NCBI RefSeq assembly: GCF_026191355.1
Contig: NZ_JAPHOQ010000002.1
Coordinates: forward strand, 186,001-250,000
DNA length: 64,000 nucleotides
Reading direction: 5' to 3'
Origin: Legionella sheltonii
GTDB lineage: Bacteria > Pseudomonadota > Gammaproteobacteria > Legionellales > Legionellaceae
The notes under the pieces were generated by a model. It had not been told where the DNA came from and searched no databases. It saw nothing but the letters and a program-made list of their open reading frames with translations. The translations under genes were made by a program, and so were the position numbers. How positions within the stretch are numbered: position 1 is the stretch's first letter; each line of letters begins with the position of its first letter. Below, piece after piece: positions 36,281-45,908 of this stretch.

Positions 36281-37028
36281 CTTTCTTGTGCTGGCCAAAG
36301 TTATTGAGTTTTAACAACAAGATCCCGGGACTTTCCCCAGAGGCGATGGCGACTAAACCTTCCACTATCATCTCATCGTAGTGCACCTTATGGGCAATAC
36401 AACTTTTTAATTTATTCGCCACAGGTAAAAAAATAAGATTAGCCATGCCAACACCGTATATAGTTGCTACGAAAGCAACTGCAATACCTAATCCCAATTC
36501 GCTCGGCTCGGCTAAATGTCGCATGACTTGGATCAGCCCTAATACTGCTCCCATGATTCCTATAGTTGGGCTGTACCCTCCCATACTTTCAAAAACTTGT
36601 GCTGCATGGAGGTCATGATTTTCAATTCGCTCAATCTCATCCTCGAGAACTTGTCTGATAGTGAGTTTATCTACACCAATAACCAATAACTCCAATCCTT
36701 TGTTAATGAGTGGATTTTTTTCAACTTCCAAATGTTCTTCCAAAGAAAGTAATCCCAATTGACGCGCTTTTCGTGCCAACTCAAACATTTTGTTACGGCA
36801 GGATTCAAATTCAAGTTTGGGTGGTCTGATGACCCAAGGTAAAATAGTAAATGCTCTCCTAAAGGTACTCAGCGGTGTTTGGACCATAACCGCACCAATT
36901 GTTCCTCCAAGCACGATAAACAGTGCAGACAAATTGACTAATGCCTGCATATTCCCGCCTTCAAACACTTGGCCGATTATAATGGCTAGAAAACTGGTTA
37001 ACATCCCTAGTAAAGTTAAAACATCCAT
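36255..37028 (-). CDS. motC: Flagellar motor stator protein MotC (MotA-like)
   Basis: A 257-residue MotA/PomA-family protein with four membrane segments (about residues 4-24, 33-51, 150-170 and 180-200) and the cytosolic loop that contacts FliG (QVLEDEIERIENHDLHAAQVFESMGGYSPTIGIMGAVLGLI). With MotD it makes an ion channel that drives rotation. It lies 6 bases after fliA. The C-terminus is lysine-rich (KKKK). Confidence 0.92.
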   Translation of the reverse strand: MDVLTLLGMLTSFLAIIIGQVFEGGNMQALVNLSALFIVLGGTIGAVMVQTPLSTFRRAFTILPWVIRPPKLEFESCRNKMFELARKARQLGLLSLEEHLEVEKNPLINKGLELLVIGVDKLTIRQVLEDEIERIENHDLHAAQVFESMGGYSPTIGIMGAVLGLIQVMRHLAEPSELGLGIAVAFVATIYGVGMANLIFLPVANKLKSCIAHKVHYDEMIVEGLVAIASGESPGILLLKLNNFGQHKKDEIKKKKK

Positions 37029-37034
37029 TCTTTT

Positions 37035-37745
37035 TTATTCCGGTAAACGTGATTTAATCCGATGTGTTGCCTGGCTAAGAATCTGTGAAACACGTGATTC
37101 ACTGACGCCGATAACTTCCCCAATTTCTTTTAAATTCAAATCCTGTTCATAGTATAGAGAGAGGACCATTCGCTCCTTATGCGGCAATCCGCGAATAACC
37201 TCCGATAAACGACTCATTAAATCACTATGGAATACACTGGCATGAGGTTCAGCATATCCATCTTCGACTTGCAAAACATCATCGGTAACACCCAGATCTT
37301 CAAAGCCATATAAATGACTACTCACTGAGTCTTGTAACATTTCATGGTACTCATCTAGTGAGATGCCAAGCTCTGCTGCAATTTCTGAATCTTTAGCTTC
37401 TCTACCTAACCGATGCTCGACATGTTTTACTGCTTCAGAAATCATTCTTGAATTTCGATATACAGAACGAGGCACCCAATCATTACGCCTTACTTCATCA
37501 AGCATGTACCCCTTAATTCGAATTCCTGCATAGGTTTCGAATGATGCACCTTTGGAAGAATCATAATGTTTTGTTGCTTCCAGTAATCCAAGCATTCCCG
37601 CTTGTATTAAATCATCCAACTGCACACTTTGAGGCAAACGCCCCAATAAATGATGTGCGATGCGTTTAACCAACAAGGCATGGTTTTTTACCAGCGTTTC
37701 TTGGATTTGCTGATTTACTTTGCTATAGGCAGCCAAAGCATCCAC
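37035..37745 (-). CDS. fliA: Flagellar sigma factor FliA (sigma-28)
   Basis: A 236-residue sigma-70 group 3 factor. Region 2 is in LPQSVQLDDLIQAGMLGLLEATKHYDSSKGASFETYAGIRIKGYMLDEVR, region 4 in LKEIGEVIGVSESRVSQILSQATHRIKSRL. It directs late flagellar gene transcription and in Legionella also virulence-phase traits. GTG 37745 has AAGGAG at 6-base spacing and leaves a 10-base gap to flhG; a TTG at 37772 would give a 9-residue longer form. Confidence 0.93.
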   Translation of the reverse strand: MDALAAYSKVNQQIQETLVKNHALLVKRIAHHLLGRLPQSVQLDDLIQAGMLGLLEATKHYDSSKGASFETYAGIRIKGYMLDEVRRNDWVPRSVYRNSRMISEAVKHVEHRLGREAKDSEIAAELGISLDEYHEMLQDSVSSHLYGFEDLGVTDDVLQVEDGYAEPHASVFHSDLMSRLSEVIRGLPHKERMVLSLYYEQDLNLKEIGEVIGVSESRVSQILSQATHRIKSRLPE

Positions 37746-37755
37746 AATATTCTCC

Positions 37756-38625
37756 TTAAAATTCACCTGCAACCAAACGCTCTAAAAAGAAACTGGTATT
37801 ACCACCCAATAAAGAACTGGGAGGCCATTCAGAGACTTCATCAGCTAACTGCCTGAGTGCCGAAGCAGCAGCAGAATCAGGATAAGCAATTAATACAGGC
37901 TTCTGCATTTTTACTGCCCTGTGTATGTGTTCATCAAATGGTACCGCTCCTAAATAGTCTAGCTGAACCTCAAGAAATTGCTCGGAAACTTTGAATAATT
38001 TGTTAAATAGTTCCCGCCCATCTCTTTCATTTCTCACCATATTCGCCAGTATATGAAAGCGAGTCCATTCATAACGCTTACTCATTACTTTAATTAAAGC
38101 ATATGCATCAGTTAATGAAGTAGGTTCATCACATACAACGACAATTAATTCTTGCGATGAACGAGTAAAACTTAGAACGGTGTCTGAAATCCCCGCAGCG
38201 GTATCTATAATCATGTAATCTAAATCATCGGTGAGTTCATTAAATGCATCGATAATTCCGGCAAGTTCTGGTGAGGAAAGTTGCGTCATGAACTCTGTCC
38301 CTGAAGCTGCAGGAATGACACTAATGCCATTAGGTCCTGGCAAAATAATGTCACTTAAATGACAGATTCCCTGAATTACATGAGACAGGTTATATTTAGT
38401 GTGTAATCCGAGCATGATATCGATATTTGCCAATCCTAAATCGGCATCAAGTATCATGACTCTTTTATTAAGCTGAGCCAAACCAACTGCCAGATTAACG
38501 GAAACATTACTCTTACCTACACCTCCTTTCCCAGCAGAAACAGCAATTACTTTAATGGGTTTCGCACGTGATAGATTCCTCAGACCAGAAGCTTGATCAC
38601 TTACATTCTGCTTTACTTTAGACAT
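37756..38625 (-). CDS. flhG: MinD/ParA-type ATPase FlhG (FleN), flagellar number regulator
   Basis: A 289-residue P-loop ATPase with the deviant Walker A AGKGGVGKSN, the DADLGLANIDIMLG block and DYMIIDTAAGIS. FlhG/FleN restricts flagellar number and, in polar-flagellated bacteria, restrains FleQ. ATG 38625 is chosen because it has GGGAGAG upstream and the family N-terminus; the long open frame to 38814 is out-of-frame flhF sequence. It overlaps the flhF end by 8 bases. Confidence 0.92.
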   Translation of the reverse strand: MSKVKQNVSDQASGLRNLSRAKPIKVIAVSAGKGGVGKSNVSVNLAVGLAQLNKRVMILDADLGLANIDIMLGLHTKYNLSHVIQGICHLSDIILPGPNGISVIPAASGTEFMTQLSSPELAGIIDAFNELTDDLDYMIIDTAAGISDTVLSFTRSSQELIVVVCDEPTSLTDAYALIKVMSKRYEWTRFHILANMVRNERDGRELFNKLFKVSEQFLEVQLDYLGAVPFDEHIHRAVKMQKPVLIAYPDSAAASALRQLADEVSEWPPSSLLGGNTSFFLERLVAGEF

Positions 38626-39748
38626 GATATTCTCTCCCAGCACCTTGATGTGCTTTCCCAGCATTGTCCGCCTGAAACAATTGTGTTTCCTGCTCCGCAA
38701 GCAGCTCAATAAGCTGGTGACGTGTTGCCATTTTGATATCTTCAGGGACACGTTGTCCGTGTGTGAGATAGCTGACCCCCAAGCCTGATTCAATGAGTGC
38801 GCTGAGTGCGCCACCTACAGCTAATGACTCATCCAGCTTGGTTAAAATGCACTGATCGACTTGATTTGCTTCATAACGTCTTATTGCATCAATTAATACT
38901 TGATAATGGCTGGTTGCAGGTAAAACCAAAACTTTCGAAATCGACTGCAAATAAGTACTCAATACATGCATTTGTTTTACAACTCGTTCATCTGCCGGAT
39001 TCATTCCCGCGGTATCAATCAAAATTAATTTCTTATCACTTAATTGTCGTAGTACTCGCGCCAAAGAGACCTCATCCTGAGCAACACAAACCTTTACCCC
39101 CAAAATTTTTCCATACATCATGAGTTGCTCTTGTGCGGCAATTCGATAGGTATCCATCGTCACAAGACCTAACTTATCTGCCCCAAATCTCAGGGTAAAT
39201 CTCGCCGCAATTTTGGCCAGGGTCGTCGTTTTTCCGACACCAGTTGGTCCAACAAAAGCATAAACGCCCCCCTCTTCTATCCTATGGTTGTCACGAATGG
39301 TTAATTGCTCAGAAATTAAATTCAATATGGCTTCCCATCCTTTTTGCTGATTAAAATCGGGGCGTACCGAACATGCCCAAGCAGCAGCGGTCGTATGACT
39401 TACGCCAAGATACAAAAGTTTCTGCAGCAAAATGGTATGCAAAGGCTCATAAACCCCCACATTTCCCCGTAATTGGGCTTCAAGCATGCCTCTTAACGTT
39501 TGAATTTCTTGACGCATATCATCAAGAGGTGTTTGCATTTGAAATTTATTAATCTGACTCGGTGGCTCGGCAGAAGCAACTGCCGCAGAAGCGGATAGAA
39601 TGGTTTCATCAAAATCAATTGCAGCAACAACCTCTACTCCACCCTCTATATGATGACTGGACAAAATAACGGCATCAGCACCAAGTGTCTCTTTAATTTG
39701 TTTCATAGCGCTGCGTGTGTCGGCCGCAACAAAACGTTTTAATTTCAT
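38618..39748 (-). CDS. flhF: Signal recognition particle-like GTPase FlhF
   Basis: A 376-residue SRP-family GTPase. The N-terminal region MKLKRFVAADTRSAMKQIKETLGADAVILSS is the FlhF B-domain, and the NG domain has GPTGVGKTTTLAKIAARF (G1), DTYRIAAQEQL and LIDTAGMNP. It marks the pole where the flagellum is built. Together with FlhG it sets number and position. The 153 bases upstream, to flhA, contain no clear promoter. Confidence 0.94.
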   Translation of the reverse strand: MKLKRFVAADTRSAMKQIKETLGADAVILSSHHIEGGVEVVAAIDFDETILSASAAVASAEPPSQINKFQMQTPLDDMRQEIQTLRGMLEAQLRGNVGVYEPLHTILLQKLLYLGVSHTTAAAWACSVRPDFNQQKGWEAILNLISEQLTIRDNHRIEEGGVYAFVGPTGVGKTTTLAKIAARFTLRFGADKLGLVTMDTYRIAAQEQLMMYGKILGVKVCVAQDEVSLARVLRQLSDKKLILIDTAGMNPADERVVKQMHVLSTYLQSISKVLVLPATSHYQVLIDAIRRYEANQVDQCILTKLDESLAVGGALSALIESGLGVSYLTHGQRVPEDIKMATRHQLIELLAEQETQLFQADNAGKAHQGAGREYHV

Positions 39749-39901
39749 AAAGCCTCCTGCTTATGAAGAAATTTGCCACTATTCACGCAATGCCTCTATA
39801 GAAATTGTAGTCCGATTGTAGGAAAACTGAGAAATTTATACTCTTTAGCGCCTTTTTTTCCTGGCCTAGGTTACTGTTCCATGAAAAAAATGTGTCCATT
39901 T

Positions 39902-41989
39902 CTATCCTACTGTGCCTACTATTCTTATTTGTTTGTTATCAGGAATCTCCTGATATGACAAAACATGAAAGTCATGAGAGATATTACGCACAAATCGTGC
40001 CAACACTGCGCGTATCCCCGGTTGTACAACCAAAACTGAACTCTCCTGCTTTGCCTGCTGTTGCATTGCTAATTGTGTTAAAGAATGTTGTATCTTATCT
40101 GCCATTCCTGGCTCAAAATTTACGCCGCCAGATCCACTACTCTGAATAATGTTTTGCAATAATTGTTCCAACTCGGGTTTTAATGTGATGATCGGCAGCT
40201 CTTCATGAATACCACTGATTTTTTGCGTAATTAATCGTGATAAGGCAATTCGTACTTGACTGATTAGGTACTCTGTATCTTTAGATTTTGGCGCTAGTTC
40301 CGCCAAAGTTTCGACTATGGTCCGAATATCAGTGAGAGGAATGTGTTCTACTAATAATCCTTGTAATACTTTACTGACCATGCCTAATGAAAGTCCATCT
40401 GGGACCAGCTCTTTTACCAATTTAGGTGAATTTATTGCAAGCTTATCTAACAGCTGCTGTGTTTCTTCATAACCTAATAACTGTTGACTGTTTTGCTCTA
40501 ATATTTGGCTTAGGTGCGTAGCAACGACTGTTGAGGCATCAACTACAGTATACCCCAAAGTATGTGCCTGCTCTTTTTGACTTTCATTTATCCAAACCGC
40601 TTCCATACCAAATGCTGGGTCATGAGTTTTTATTCCCTCAATTTCGCCAAAAACTTGTCCTGGATTGATAGCCAAACTACGATCTAAATGAATTGAGGCC
40701 TCTCCCATTACAACTCCCGCCAAACTAATTCGATAATGGTTAGGTTTTAAATCCAAATTATCACGTACGTGCACAGAGGGAATTAAAAACCCCAGTTCTT
40801 GAGATATTTTCTTGCGTACCCCTTTTATACGAGATAGTAAAACACCGCCTTGTGACTGATCCACTAAAGGGATCAGGCGATATCCTACTTCGAGGCTAAT
40901 CACATCAACTGGATTCACATCGTCCCATGAGAGTTCCGATGAAATACTAGGACTTTGCATGGCCAGAGATTCATTTTCCTGATTGAGTTGTTCTTTGCGT
41001 TTTACCTTTTCTTGCTGTTGAAACAAATAAGCAATTCCCGACAAACCTGCAGCAAGTAAAATAAATGCGACATGAGGCATTCCAGGGATAATACCAATCA
41101 ATCCGATAATTGCCGCTGCAATAATTAACGAACGTGGGTTAGCCAGCAATTGGGAAATCACTGCATGTCCCATATTTTGCGCACTAGAAACTCGCGTAAC
41201 AATAATGGCTGCGGCAGTTGATAAAACTAAAGAAGGTACTTGCGCAACCAAACCATCACCAATAGTTAATAGGATATAATTATGCAGTGCATCAGAGACG
41301 TTCATTCCATGTTGAAAAACACCAATGATCAAACCACCAATAATGTTTACAACCAGAATTAAAATTCCAGCTACTGCATCACCACGAACAAATTTACTGG
41401 CACCATCCATAGAACCATAAAAGTCTGCTTCCTGGGCTACCTCTAATCGACGCTTTATTGCCTGTTCTTGATTGATTAACCCTGCATTCAAATCAGCATC
41501 GATAGCCATTTGTTTCCCAGGCAAAGAATCTAAAGTAAAACGCGCACTGACCTCAGATACACGCCCCGCACCCTTAGTGACCACAACAAAATTGATTACT
41601 ACCAAAATAATAAATACGACAAGGCCTACAGCATAGTTTCCACCAATAACTACTTCACCAAATGATTGAATCACATGCCCAGCAGCATCCGTTCCTTTAT
41701 ATCCATTGAGTAATACCACGCGGGTTGACGCAACGTTTAACGACAATCGCAACAAGGTAGCAAGCAATATCACGGTTGGAAATACAGCAAAATCGAGAGG
41801 TCTTTCGCTGTATATTACTGCTAACAGCACTACAAGAGATAAAGCAATATTAAAAGTAAAGAACACATCCAATAAAAAAGGAGGCAAAGGCAGCATCATC
41901 ATGCCAAGCATCATGACCAGCACTAAAGGCGTACCTAAACCTTGACGCAGCCAATATTGAATGTAGTGCAATGCTTTATTCATTAGCAT
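39902..41989 (-). CDS. flhA: Flagellar type III export gate protein FlhA
   Basis: A 695-residue protein with about eight membrane helices in the first 330 residues (including GRVSEVSARFTLDSLPGKQMAIDADLNAGLI, the conserved FHIPEP loop region) and a large cytosolic domain that docks chaperone-substrate complexes. It forms the nonameric export ring with FlhB, FliP, FliQ and FliR. The ATG overlaps the flhB stop by 14 bases. Confidence 0.96.
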   Translation of the reverse strand: MLMNKALHYIQYWLRQGLGTPLVLVMMLGMMMLPLPPFLLDVFFTFNIALSLVVLLAVIYSERPLDFAVFPTVILLATLLRLSLNVASTRVVLLNGYKGTDAAGHVIQSFGEVVIGGNYAVGLVVFIILVVINFVVVTKGAGRVSEVSARFTLDSLPGKQMAIDADLNAGLINQEQAIKRRLEVAQEADFYGSMDGASKFVRGDAVAGILILVVNIIGGLIIGVFQHGMNVSDALHNYILLTIGDGLVAQVPSLVLSTAAAIIVTRVSSAQNMGHAVISQLLANPRSLIIAAAIIGLIGIIPGMPHVAFILLAAGLSGIAYLFQQQEKVKRKEQLNQENESLAMQSPSISSELSWDDVNPVDVISLEVGYRLIPLVDQSQGGVLLSRIKGVRKKISQELGFLIPSVHVRDNLDLKPNHYRISLAGVVMGEASIHLDRSLAINPGQVFGEIEGIKTHDPAFGMEAVWINESQKEQAHTLGYTVVDASTVVATHLSQILEQNSQQLLGYEETQQLLDKLAINSPKLVKELVPDGLSLGMVSKVLQGLLVEHIPLTDIRTIVETLAELAPKSKDTEYLISQVRIALSRLITQKISGIHEELPIITLKPELEQLLQNIIQSSGSGGVNFEPGMADKIQHSLTQLAMQQQAKQESSVLVVQPGIRAVLARFVRNISHDFHVLSYQEIPDNKQIRIVGTVG

Positions 41990-43127
41990 TCTCCTCTGCT
42001 TTGCGCGCTAATTCGGGCGGAATAGGAACATCCTGTAATACCGTGGGTTTATAATCGTAACGTTCCTTATCTCGCAGCTGAAACACATAGGCTAAGACCT
42101 GGGCTACAGCGACATAGAGTCCTCTGGGTATTTCCTTATTCAATTTGGTAGAAAAATAGAGCGCACGTGCTAAGGGTGGTACCGAAATAATGGGAATTTG
42201 ATGTGATTTTGCAACTTTGTTTATTTGAAAAGCAACTAAGTCTTTGCCCTTTGCCACAACTATGGGTGCCTTATGACTCTTTTCTTTATAACTGATTGCT
42301 ACGGCATAATGAGTAGGGTTAGTTAACACGACATTCGCTTTAGATATTTCATTCATCATCCGTCGCCTCGAGATTTCTTGCTGGGCGCGACGAATTGCAC
42401 TTTTTACCTCCGGCTTACCTTCTGTTTCTTTATATTCATCTCTCAATTCTTGCATCGTCATTTTCATATTTTTTTGATGTTCATACAATTGAAAAGGCAC
42501 ATCAAAAGCAGCAATCACAATCAAACTGGCAGTAATTAATACAAATGACTTCACTACGATCAATGCACCGCTGCCAATTGCTGTTTCTATGGGAACATGA
42601 GCCAAAGCTAACAAGGCAGGTACTTGTGCTTTCAATACCACTATGGCTACAACTGCGACTAAAAGAAATTTGAAAAACGATTTAATCATTTCGGCAAAAC
42701 TTTTCACCGAAACCATTCGTTTAAGTCCTTGAAATAGGTTGAGTCGTGAAAACTTAGGTTGTATCACTTGCGCGCTAAACACCCACCCTCCCATAAGCAA
42801 AGGAGCCGCCAAAGTAATCAGAAAAATTACAACCAATAAAGGTATTAAAGACCAAAATCCCATCTTGGCTAGAAAAAATAAACGTTCTAAACTTGTCATA
42901 GGCGTAATAATAACGCGTGTATCAAACTCAAAGGCATGACGCATCATTGTTGCCATCTGATGCGCTAACTGTTTACCAAAAATAAGAAATCCTAAAGCAG
43001 TAAAAAGTAAGGTCACTGTGGTGTTGAAATCTTTTGAACGAGCAACCTGACCTTTTTTTCGTGCTTCTTTGAGCCGTTTGGCCGAGGGCTGTTCGGTTTT
43101 TTCTTGTGCTTGTTCTTGCTCTGCCAT
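41976..43127 (-). CDS. flhB: Flagellar export switch protein FlhB
   Basis: A 383-residue protein with four membrane helices and a cytosolic C-terminal domain containing the autocleavage motif NPTH (in VVLTNPTHYAVAI). Cleavage between N and P switches export from rod/hook to filament substrates. It begins AEQEQAQEKTEQPSAKRLKEARKKGQVARSKD, as in the family. It overlaps fliR by one base. Confidence 0.95.
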   Translation of the reverse strand: MAEQEQAQEKTEQPSAKRLKEARKKGQVARSKDFNTTVTLLFTALGFLIFGKQLAHQMATMMRHAFEFDTRVIITPMTSLERLFFLAKMGFWSLIPLLVVIFLITLAAPLLMGGWVFSAQVIQPKFSRLNLFQGLKRMVSVKSFAEMIKSFFKFLLVAVVAIVVLKAQVPALLALAHVPIETAIGSGALIVVKSFVLITASLIVIAAFDVPFQLYEHQKNMKMTMQELRDEYKETEGKPEVKSAIRRAQQEISRRRMMNEISKANVVLTNPTHYAVAISYKEKSHKAPIVVAKGKDLVAFQINKVAKSHQIPIISVPPLARALYFSTKLNKEIPRGLYVAVAQVLAYVFQLRDKERYDYKPTVLQDVPIPPELARKAEENANE

Positions 43128-43897
43128 CAGTGCAACATCCCTATCATAAAACGCATTCCATCTTTGATAAGATCTGCCATTTGTGCGGCAACACTAGGCA
43201 AACCCACCTTAATCACAACCATTCCCATGATCAACGTTATAGGAAATCCTAAGGAAAAAATATTCAATTGTGGTGCTGCACGAGACATAATTCCGAATGC
43301 AAGGCTCACAATAAGTAAAGACAATAAAGCCGGAATTGAAATCAATAAGGCCTGTTTAAACATCCAGCCCGAAAATAAAATGACATTCCAAACCATAGAT
43401 TGAGTCACTGAAAGCTGTCCTATAGGCATGATTCTGAAACTATCCAATAAGGTTTCAAAAACAGTCAAATGACCATTAAGTGCCAAAAAAATTAAGGTCA
43501 TCATCATGGAGTAAAGCTGGCTAACCAGTGGGACGCTGGCTCTGCTTGCAGGATCCATCATCACCGCAAAACTTAGGCCAGCCTGCATTGCAATAATTTG
43601 TCCACCCAAAACAAAAACCTGAAAAACGAGTTGTAAGACAAATCCCATTAACAAACCAAAGAGCAATTCCTGGAGGATATATCCTAAAAAAATTCCTTTG
43701 AAATTCAGAAAAGAAAGTTCTTTAGGAACCATAAAAGCACAGGCACAACTTAAAACAAAAAGGAAAATAATTTTAATGCGCGCTGGTAATAAGACAGAAG
43801 AAAACACTGGTACTGTAAGCAACAACCCGCCAATACGACCCATTGGCCAAATAGCCTGACTTATCATACCGATAATTGTTGGATAATCCAGCTTCAT
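43127..43897 (-). CDS. fliR: Flagellar export protein FliR
   Basis: A 256-residue hydrophobic protein with about six membrane segments and the family segments RIGGLLLTVPVFSS, GGQIIAMQAGLSFAVMMDP and LAFGIMSRAAPQLNIF. It is part of the FliPQR export channel at the base of the flagellum. It lies 6 bases after fliQ and shares one base with flhB. Confidence 0.94.
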   Translation of the reverse strand: MKLDYPTIIGMISQAIWPMGRIGGLLLTVPVFSSVLLPARIKIIFLFVLSCACAFMVPKELSFLNFKGIFLGYILQELLFGLLMGFVLQLVFQVFVLGGQIIAMQAGLSFAVMMDPASRASVPLVSQLYSMMMTLIFLALNGHLTVFETLLDSFRIMPIGQLSVTQSMVWNVILFSGWMFKQALLISIPALLSLLIVSLAFGIMSRAAPQLNIFSLGFPITLIMGMVVIKVGLPSVAAQMADLIKDGMRFMIGMLH

Positions 43898-43903
43898 CTT
43901 GAA

Positions 43904-44173
43904 TTAGCCTATTAAGTAAGGAATATTGGTAATTAACGAATCGGTGTAATTCACCATCGTTTTCAATAACCAAGGACCAGCAAATACAAGCATCAAAAAG
44001 GTAATAAATAATTTGGGTATAAAACTCAAACTCGTTTCATTAATTTGTGTCGCTGCTTGAAACATAGAAACGAGAACACCAATAATTAAACCAGGAAGAA
44101 TGAGTACTGTGATCAATAACAGCATTAAATACACACCCTCACTGCATATAGAAACTACAGACTCTGGAGTCAT
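43904..44173 (-). CDS. fliQ: Flagellar export protein FliQ
   Basis: An 89-residue protein with two membrane hairpin helices (VYLMLLLITVLILPGLIIGVLVSMFQAATQINE is the first) and the standard start TPESVV. A component of the FliPQR pore. A 153-base gap (44174-44326) separates it from fliP, which is unusual because these genes normally abut; the gap contains decayed repeat sequence (CCATCCC...CAACCCAGGCAACGAG) and no visible promoter. Confidence 0.94.
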   Translation of the reverse strand: MTPESVVSICSEGVYLMLLLITVLILPGLIIGVLVSMFQAATQINETSLSFIPKLFITFLMLVFAGPWLLKTMVNYTDSLITNIPYLIG

Positions 44174-44326
44174 ATTATTTCCCTATAATTTGGGGCTCTG
44201 TTTACAGCGCTACCTTCTCGGCCCATCCCTACGTCAACCCAGGCAACGAGCAATGATGTGGTAAAATAGCGAATTGTAAATAGTCCCTATTTTCTCTTAA
44301 TTTATAACGCTGGACGTAATGCTGCA

Positions 44327-45244
44327 TTAACTCATAGCAAAACTCGAAGCCAGTGAACCTAAAATGAGTGTCCAACCATCAACCATAACAAAAAGCATGA
44401 TCTTAAAGGGTAATGAAATAATTAAAGGCGATAACATCATCATACCCATAGCCATTAGAACACTAGATACCACCATATCAATAATCAAAAAGGGCAAAAA
44501 TAAAATAAATCCAATCTGAAAAGCTGTTTTTAATTCACTGGTGATAAATGCAGGAATCACGACACTCATTGGTACTTCATTAAGCGTAGCGGGATTTTCT
44601 TGAGCGAATTTTTCAAACATGGATAAATCATTTTTGCGTGTTTGATTTAACATAAATTCCCGTAAAGGTACTTGGGCATTGGCTAGGGCCTGAGGAAATT
44701 TAATAGTCTCTGCGAGATAAGGTTGTACTGCACTGTCATTGATTTTATTAAATACAGGTGACATCACAAAATAAGTCATAAATAAAGCAATACCAATTAA
44801 AATTTGATTAGTTGGAGTTTGAGCCATCCCTATAGCCTGACGTAAAATGGAAAGCACTATAATTATTCTTGTAAACGCTGTCATTGCCATCAACATCCCA
44901 GGCAACACGGTTAACAACGTCATAAAAATCAAAATTTGGAGGTTAACGCTGTAGGTCTGTTCGCCATTGGCACCAGGTTGTACGGTCATTGCAGGCAAGG
45001 ATAACGGTGCTGCCTGTAAAATCAGTGGGAAGCAACAAAATAAAATAAGAAATAGTGTCGCCTGGGTGCAGCGTAGCGGAATACGGGATGTTTTACCGTC
45101 ATCCCGAGTGTCACGAGAAATCTCCCATCGCAACCCTGCGCTAAAGCGATAAGATCCCGCGCGACGTTCGAAATGACGGAGACTTTTCTCATGAGAATTA
45201 CAGAATATTGGATACCAATGAGTAATTAAATTCATTATGTTCAT
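44327..45244 (-). CDS. fliP: Flagellar export protein FliP, with repeat-encoded N-terminal extension
   Basis: The C-terminal 225 residues are normal FliP: signal-like hydrophobic stretch [19 protein letters not shown], then [26 protein letters not shown] and three further membrane helices. The frame, however, starts at ATG 45244, one base after the fliO stop, and 62 residues precede the hydrophobic stretch. Residues about 22-62 are encoded by an inserted repeat (45061-45179). Either a 305-residue form is made, with its signal sequence buried, or a rare start codon is used. Only ATG 45244 and 45235 are good starts. Function may be affected. Confidence 0.9.
   Translation of the reverse strand: MNIMNLITHWYPIFCNSHEKSLRHFERRAGSYRFSAGLRWEISRDTRDDGKTSRIPLRCTQATLFLILFCCFPLILQAAPLSLPAMTVQPGANGEQTYSVNLQILIFMTLLTVLPGMLMAMTAFTRIIIVLSILRQAIGMAQTPTNQILIGIALFMTYFVMSPVFNKINDSAVQPYLAETIKFPQALANAQVPLREFMLNQTRKNDLSMFEKFAQENPATLNEVPMSVVIPAFITSELKTAFQIGFILFLPFLIIDMVVSSVLMAMGMMMLSPLIISLPFKIMLFVMVDGWTLILGSLASSFAMS
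45061..45179. repeat. REP-like element inserted in the 5' part of fliP
   Basis: Positions 45096-45179 form a stem of the CCGTCATCCCGAG...AAATGACGG type; 45061-45087 adds a CCTGGGTGCAGCGTAGCGGA segment similar to the GCGTAGCG units at 5374. The block is in frame with fliP and contains no stop in that frame. Related palindromes are at 7467, 14294 and 47172. Confidence 0.8.
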
Positions 45245-45245
45245 C

Positions 45246-45581
45246 TTATGATTTCACAACCGATTTAAGCAGAGCCGCAAATGAAGGTTTATTTAGAGTG
45301 TCCTCAAATCCTGGTGGAAGCTGTTCGCCAAAATCATGGAGTAATGTGATGTTTCCGGAACCTGAACCAACCAATAAATAACGAGTTCCCACCTTTAATA
45401 AGGTGATTTTTTCTTTAGGTCCTAAAATCATACTGGCCATGGATTGAAATCCGTTGGTCGAGCCCATATGCATACCATGAAATCGCCTCACTACCCAAGA
45501 CAATAACATGATGAGTAATAAAACCAACAATAGGCCCATCACCACACGTATGAGCTCTCCTTGATTGAGTGCACTTTGCAT
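45246..45581 (-). CDS. fliO: Flagellar biosynthesis protein FliO
   Basis: A 111-residue protein with one membrane helix (residues about 10-30, [22 protein letters not shown]) and a small cytosolic domain ([32 protein letters not shown]). FliO helps assemble the FliP ring. It shares one base with fliN and ends one base before the fliP start codon. Confidence 0.9.
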   Translation of the reverse strand: MQSALNQGELIRVVMGLLLVLLLIMLLSWVVRRFHGMHMGSTNGFQSMASMILGPKEKITLLKVGTRYLLVGSGSGNITLLHDFGEQLPPGFEDTLNKPSFAALLKSVVKS

Positions 45582-45898
45582 TATCTTAATCGCTTAATTC
45601 GTTCTGCTTGAGTGACAATGTCGGTTAATCGCACTCCAAACTTATCATTAACGACAACAACCTCTCCGTGCGCAACTAAAGTGCCATTGACTAAAACATC
45701 AAGCGGATCACCCGCTAAACGATCCAGGGCAACAATCCCGCCTTGGTTTAATCGAAGCAAATTACGAATGGTCATTTTGGTATGACCAATTTCTACCTTC
45801 ACAGATACCGGTATATCTAAAATTAAATCGAGTTTGTCGCTGTCTGCTTCCTGAGGAAGAGTATTTGCTGGTTTGGGTTGTTCCATTTCTTGAGACAT
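45581..45898 (-). CDS. fliN: Flagellar switch protein FliN
   Basis: A 105-residue protein with the SpoA/FliN domain: LILDIPVSVKVEIGHTKMTIRNLLRLNQGGIVALDRLAGDPLDVLVNGTLVAHGEVVVVND.FGVRLTDI. It forms the C-ring with FliM and FliG and binds CheY. Located between fliM (10-base gap) and fliO. Confidence 0.96.
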   Translation of the reverse strand: MSQEMEQPKPANTLPQEADSDKLDLILDIPVSVKVEIGHTKMTIRNLLRLNQGGIVALDRLAGDPLDVLVNGTLVAHGEVVVVNDKFGVRLTDIVTQAERIKRLR

Positions 45899-45908
45899 TA
45901 CTTATCTC

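Noticed and set aside
38626-38814. 63-residue N-terminal extension of FlhG
   Set aside because: The segment is flhF coding sequence in another frame; ATG 38625 has a ribosome binding site and fits the family.
45061-45244. fliP as a frameshifted pseudogene
   Set aside because: The frame is open throughout from ATG 45244; the change is an in-frame insertion rather than a frameshift.
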